In this document: positions 63,385 to 64,000 of the stretch, in pieces
Numbering within the stretch: the first letter of the stretch is position 1
Layout of the letters: each line of letters opens with the position of its first letter
DNA from: Palsa-504 sp963756575
Lineage (GTDB): Bacteria; Actinomycetota; Actinomycetes; Streptosporangiales; Streptosporangiaceae
Assembly: GCA_963756575.1 (NCBI GenBank)
Contig: CAVWOM010000001.1
Span: forward strand, 124,001-188,000
Direction: 5' to 3'
Length of the DNA stretch: 64,000 nucleotides
Notes under the pieces: generated by a model
Told to the model about the DNA's origin: nothing
Databases searched by the model: none
The model's input: only the letters and a program-made list of their open reading frames with translations
Translations under genes and position numbers: made by a program

Positions 63385-64000
63385 CTAGATAGGGGCAGAC
63401 TCGCGGGTGTCGGCGCGGCCGAGGACTTCGTTGGTGTCGGCGTCGAGGACCGCGACGCGGATCGGGGGCCGGCGGGTCTGCAGGTAGACGGCGAAGACGA
63501 TGTTGACGCGCCGGCCGCGGGCGTATCCCGGGTACACCACGAACCGCCAGCATCCCTCGCGCCAGACGTCGGAGGGCGCCCCGGCCGAGACCTGCCCCTC
63601 GTACCGGCGCCACTGCGTGCTGGCGTGCAGGGCGGTCATGGTGCGCCCGACGGGCATCCGCCGTAGCTCGCAGGGCTCGGAATAGCCCAGCCGGACCATG
63701 ATCTCGCCGAGCTCGGGGGACAGGAAGGCGAGCAGGGCTATCTCGAAGGCCAGCACCGCGAGCCAGAGCTCGGCCACGGTGGACGAGGAGGGCATCCGCA
63801 GCGACGGCAGCCCGAAGGTGGCGACGGCGGACGCGCACAGCACGCCGGCCCGGCCGATCGTGCGCAGCCCGATCGGCGTGCCGCTGAGCTCGCCGAAGCA
63901 GCCGCAGCCCGCGTCCGGACGCCGCTGCCTCATCTCGTGCAGGGCCCCCACCGACACCAGGAAGAACAACGCGGTCGCGGCGCGTACCACCGCCGCGGGC
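63385..64000 (-). CDS. MauE/DoxX-like membrane protein, 5'-truncated by the window edge
   Basis: The frame stays open to the right edge, so the true start lies outside. Visible membrane segments are AATALFFLVSVGALHEM and others around GRAGVLCASAVATFGL and LWLAVLAFEIALLAFL. Between the first two is DAGCGCFGELS, the CGCFG motif of MauE-like methylamine-utilisation and DoxX-type proteins, which are linked to thiol or disulfide chemistry. The C-terminal 100 residues are soluble, with beta strands (VNIVFAVYLQTRRPPIRVAV), and are not part of the usual MauE. Neighbours beyond the window would help assign it. Confidence 0.75.
   Translation of the reverse strand, partial: PAAVVRAATALFFLVSVGALHEMRQRRPDAGCGCFGELSGTPIGLRTIGRAGVLCASAVATFGLPSLRMPSSSTVAELWLAVLAFEIALLAFLSPELGEIMVRLGYSEPCELRRMPVGRTMTALHASTQWRRYEGQVSAGAPSDVWREGCWRFVVYPGYARGRRVNIVFAVYLQTRRPPIRVAVLDADTNEVLGRADTRESAPI

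Overview
The window is high-GC, almost fully coding DNA from an actinomycete. The strongest evidence is the block at 30.7-43.5 kb: PASTA kinase, second Ser/Thr kinase, class B penicillin-binding protein, FtsW/RodA, PP2C phosphatase, two FHA proteins and tRNA-Leu, with crgA, rhomboid and cyclophilin next to it. This is the order found near the replication origin of Mycobacterium and Streptomyces. A bacterial proteasome activator (Bpa), a caa3-type CtaG, TreXYZ and an FxSxx RiPP cluster also fit Actinomycetota. I cannot name the genus; a Streptosporangiales-like organism is plausible.

Layout. 1-6.4 kb: an FxSxx-COOH peptide (RiPP) cluster with a TPR/NB-ARC protein cut by the left edge, a radical SAM enzyme, a HExxH peptide hydroxylase and a 56-residue precursor too short for routine gene calling, followed by a decayed second copy in which a precursor leader is joined to the end of a hydroxylase gene. 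6.6-13.1 kb: treX-treY-treZ, overlapping genes that convert glycogen to trehalose. 14-17.4 kb: two secreted low-complexity proteins, the second with 35 Gly-Thr pairs and eight chaplin-like repeats. 17.8-28.8 kb: a LuxR-type LAL regulator, a flavin monooxygenase/TetR pair around a clear operator, a lipoprotein, an alditol-oxidase-like flavoprotein and a HerA-like ATPase followed by a cluster of DnaA boxes. 28.9-43.5 kb: a GT-C transferase and the division/kinase block.

43.5-64 kb: universal stress protein, hybrid PAS-GAF-PAS histidine kinase, polysaccharide ABC exporter, an anti-sigma-type ATPase and a STAS antagonist flanking an arginine-deiminase relative that has lost catalytic residues, three mannosyltransferase-type genes (GT2, MptB-like GT-C, GT87), DUF4446-pheA, Bpa, quinone oxidoreductase, a MinD-like ATPase with a long repetitive N-terminus, tRNA-Ser, a frameshifted ctaG, an AAA ATPase and a MauE-like protein cut by the right edge.

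How the genes work together. The kinases, phosphatase, FHA adaptors, PBP and FtsW form one minus-strand operon with 4-bp start/stop overlaps and should couple peptidoglycan synthesis to phosphorylation. The FxSxx genes form one minus-strand operon reading precursor, hydroxylase, cyclophane synthase. The sequence also carries several non-coding structures that these genes do not explain: three CATGAA...TTCATG palindromes, several short tandem repeats, and the DnaA-box cluster.
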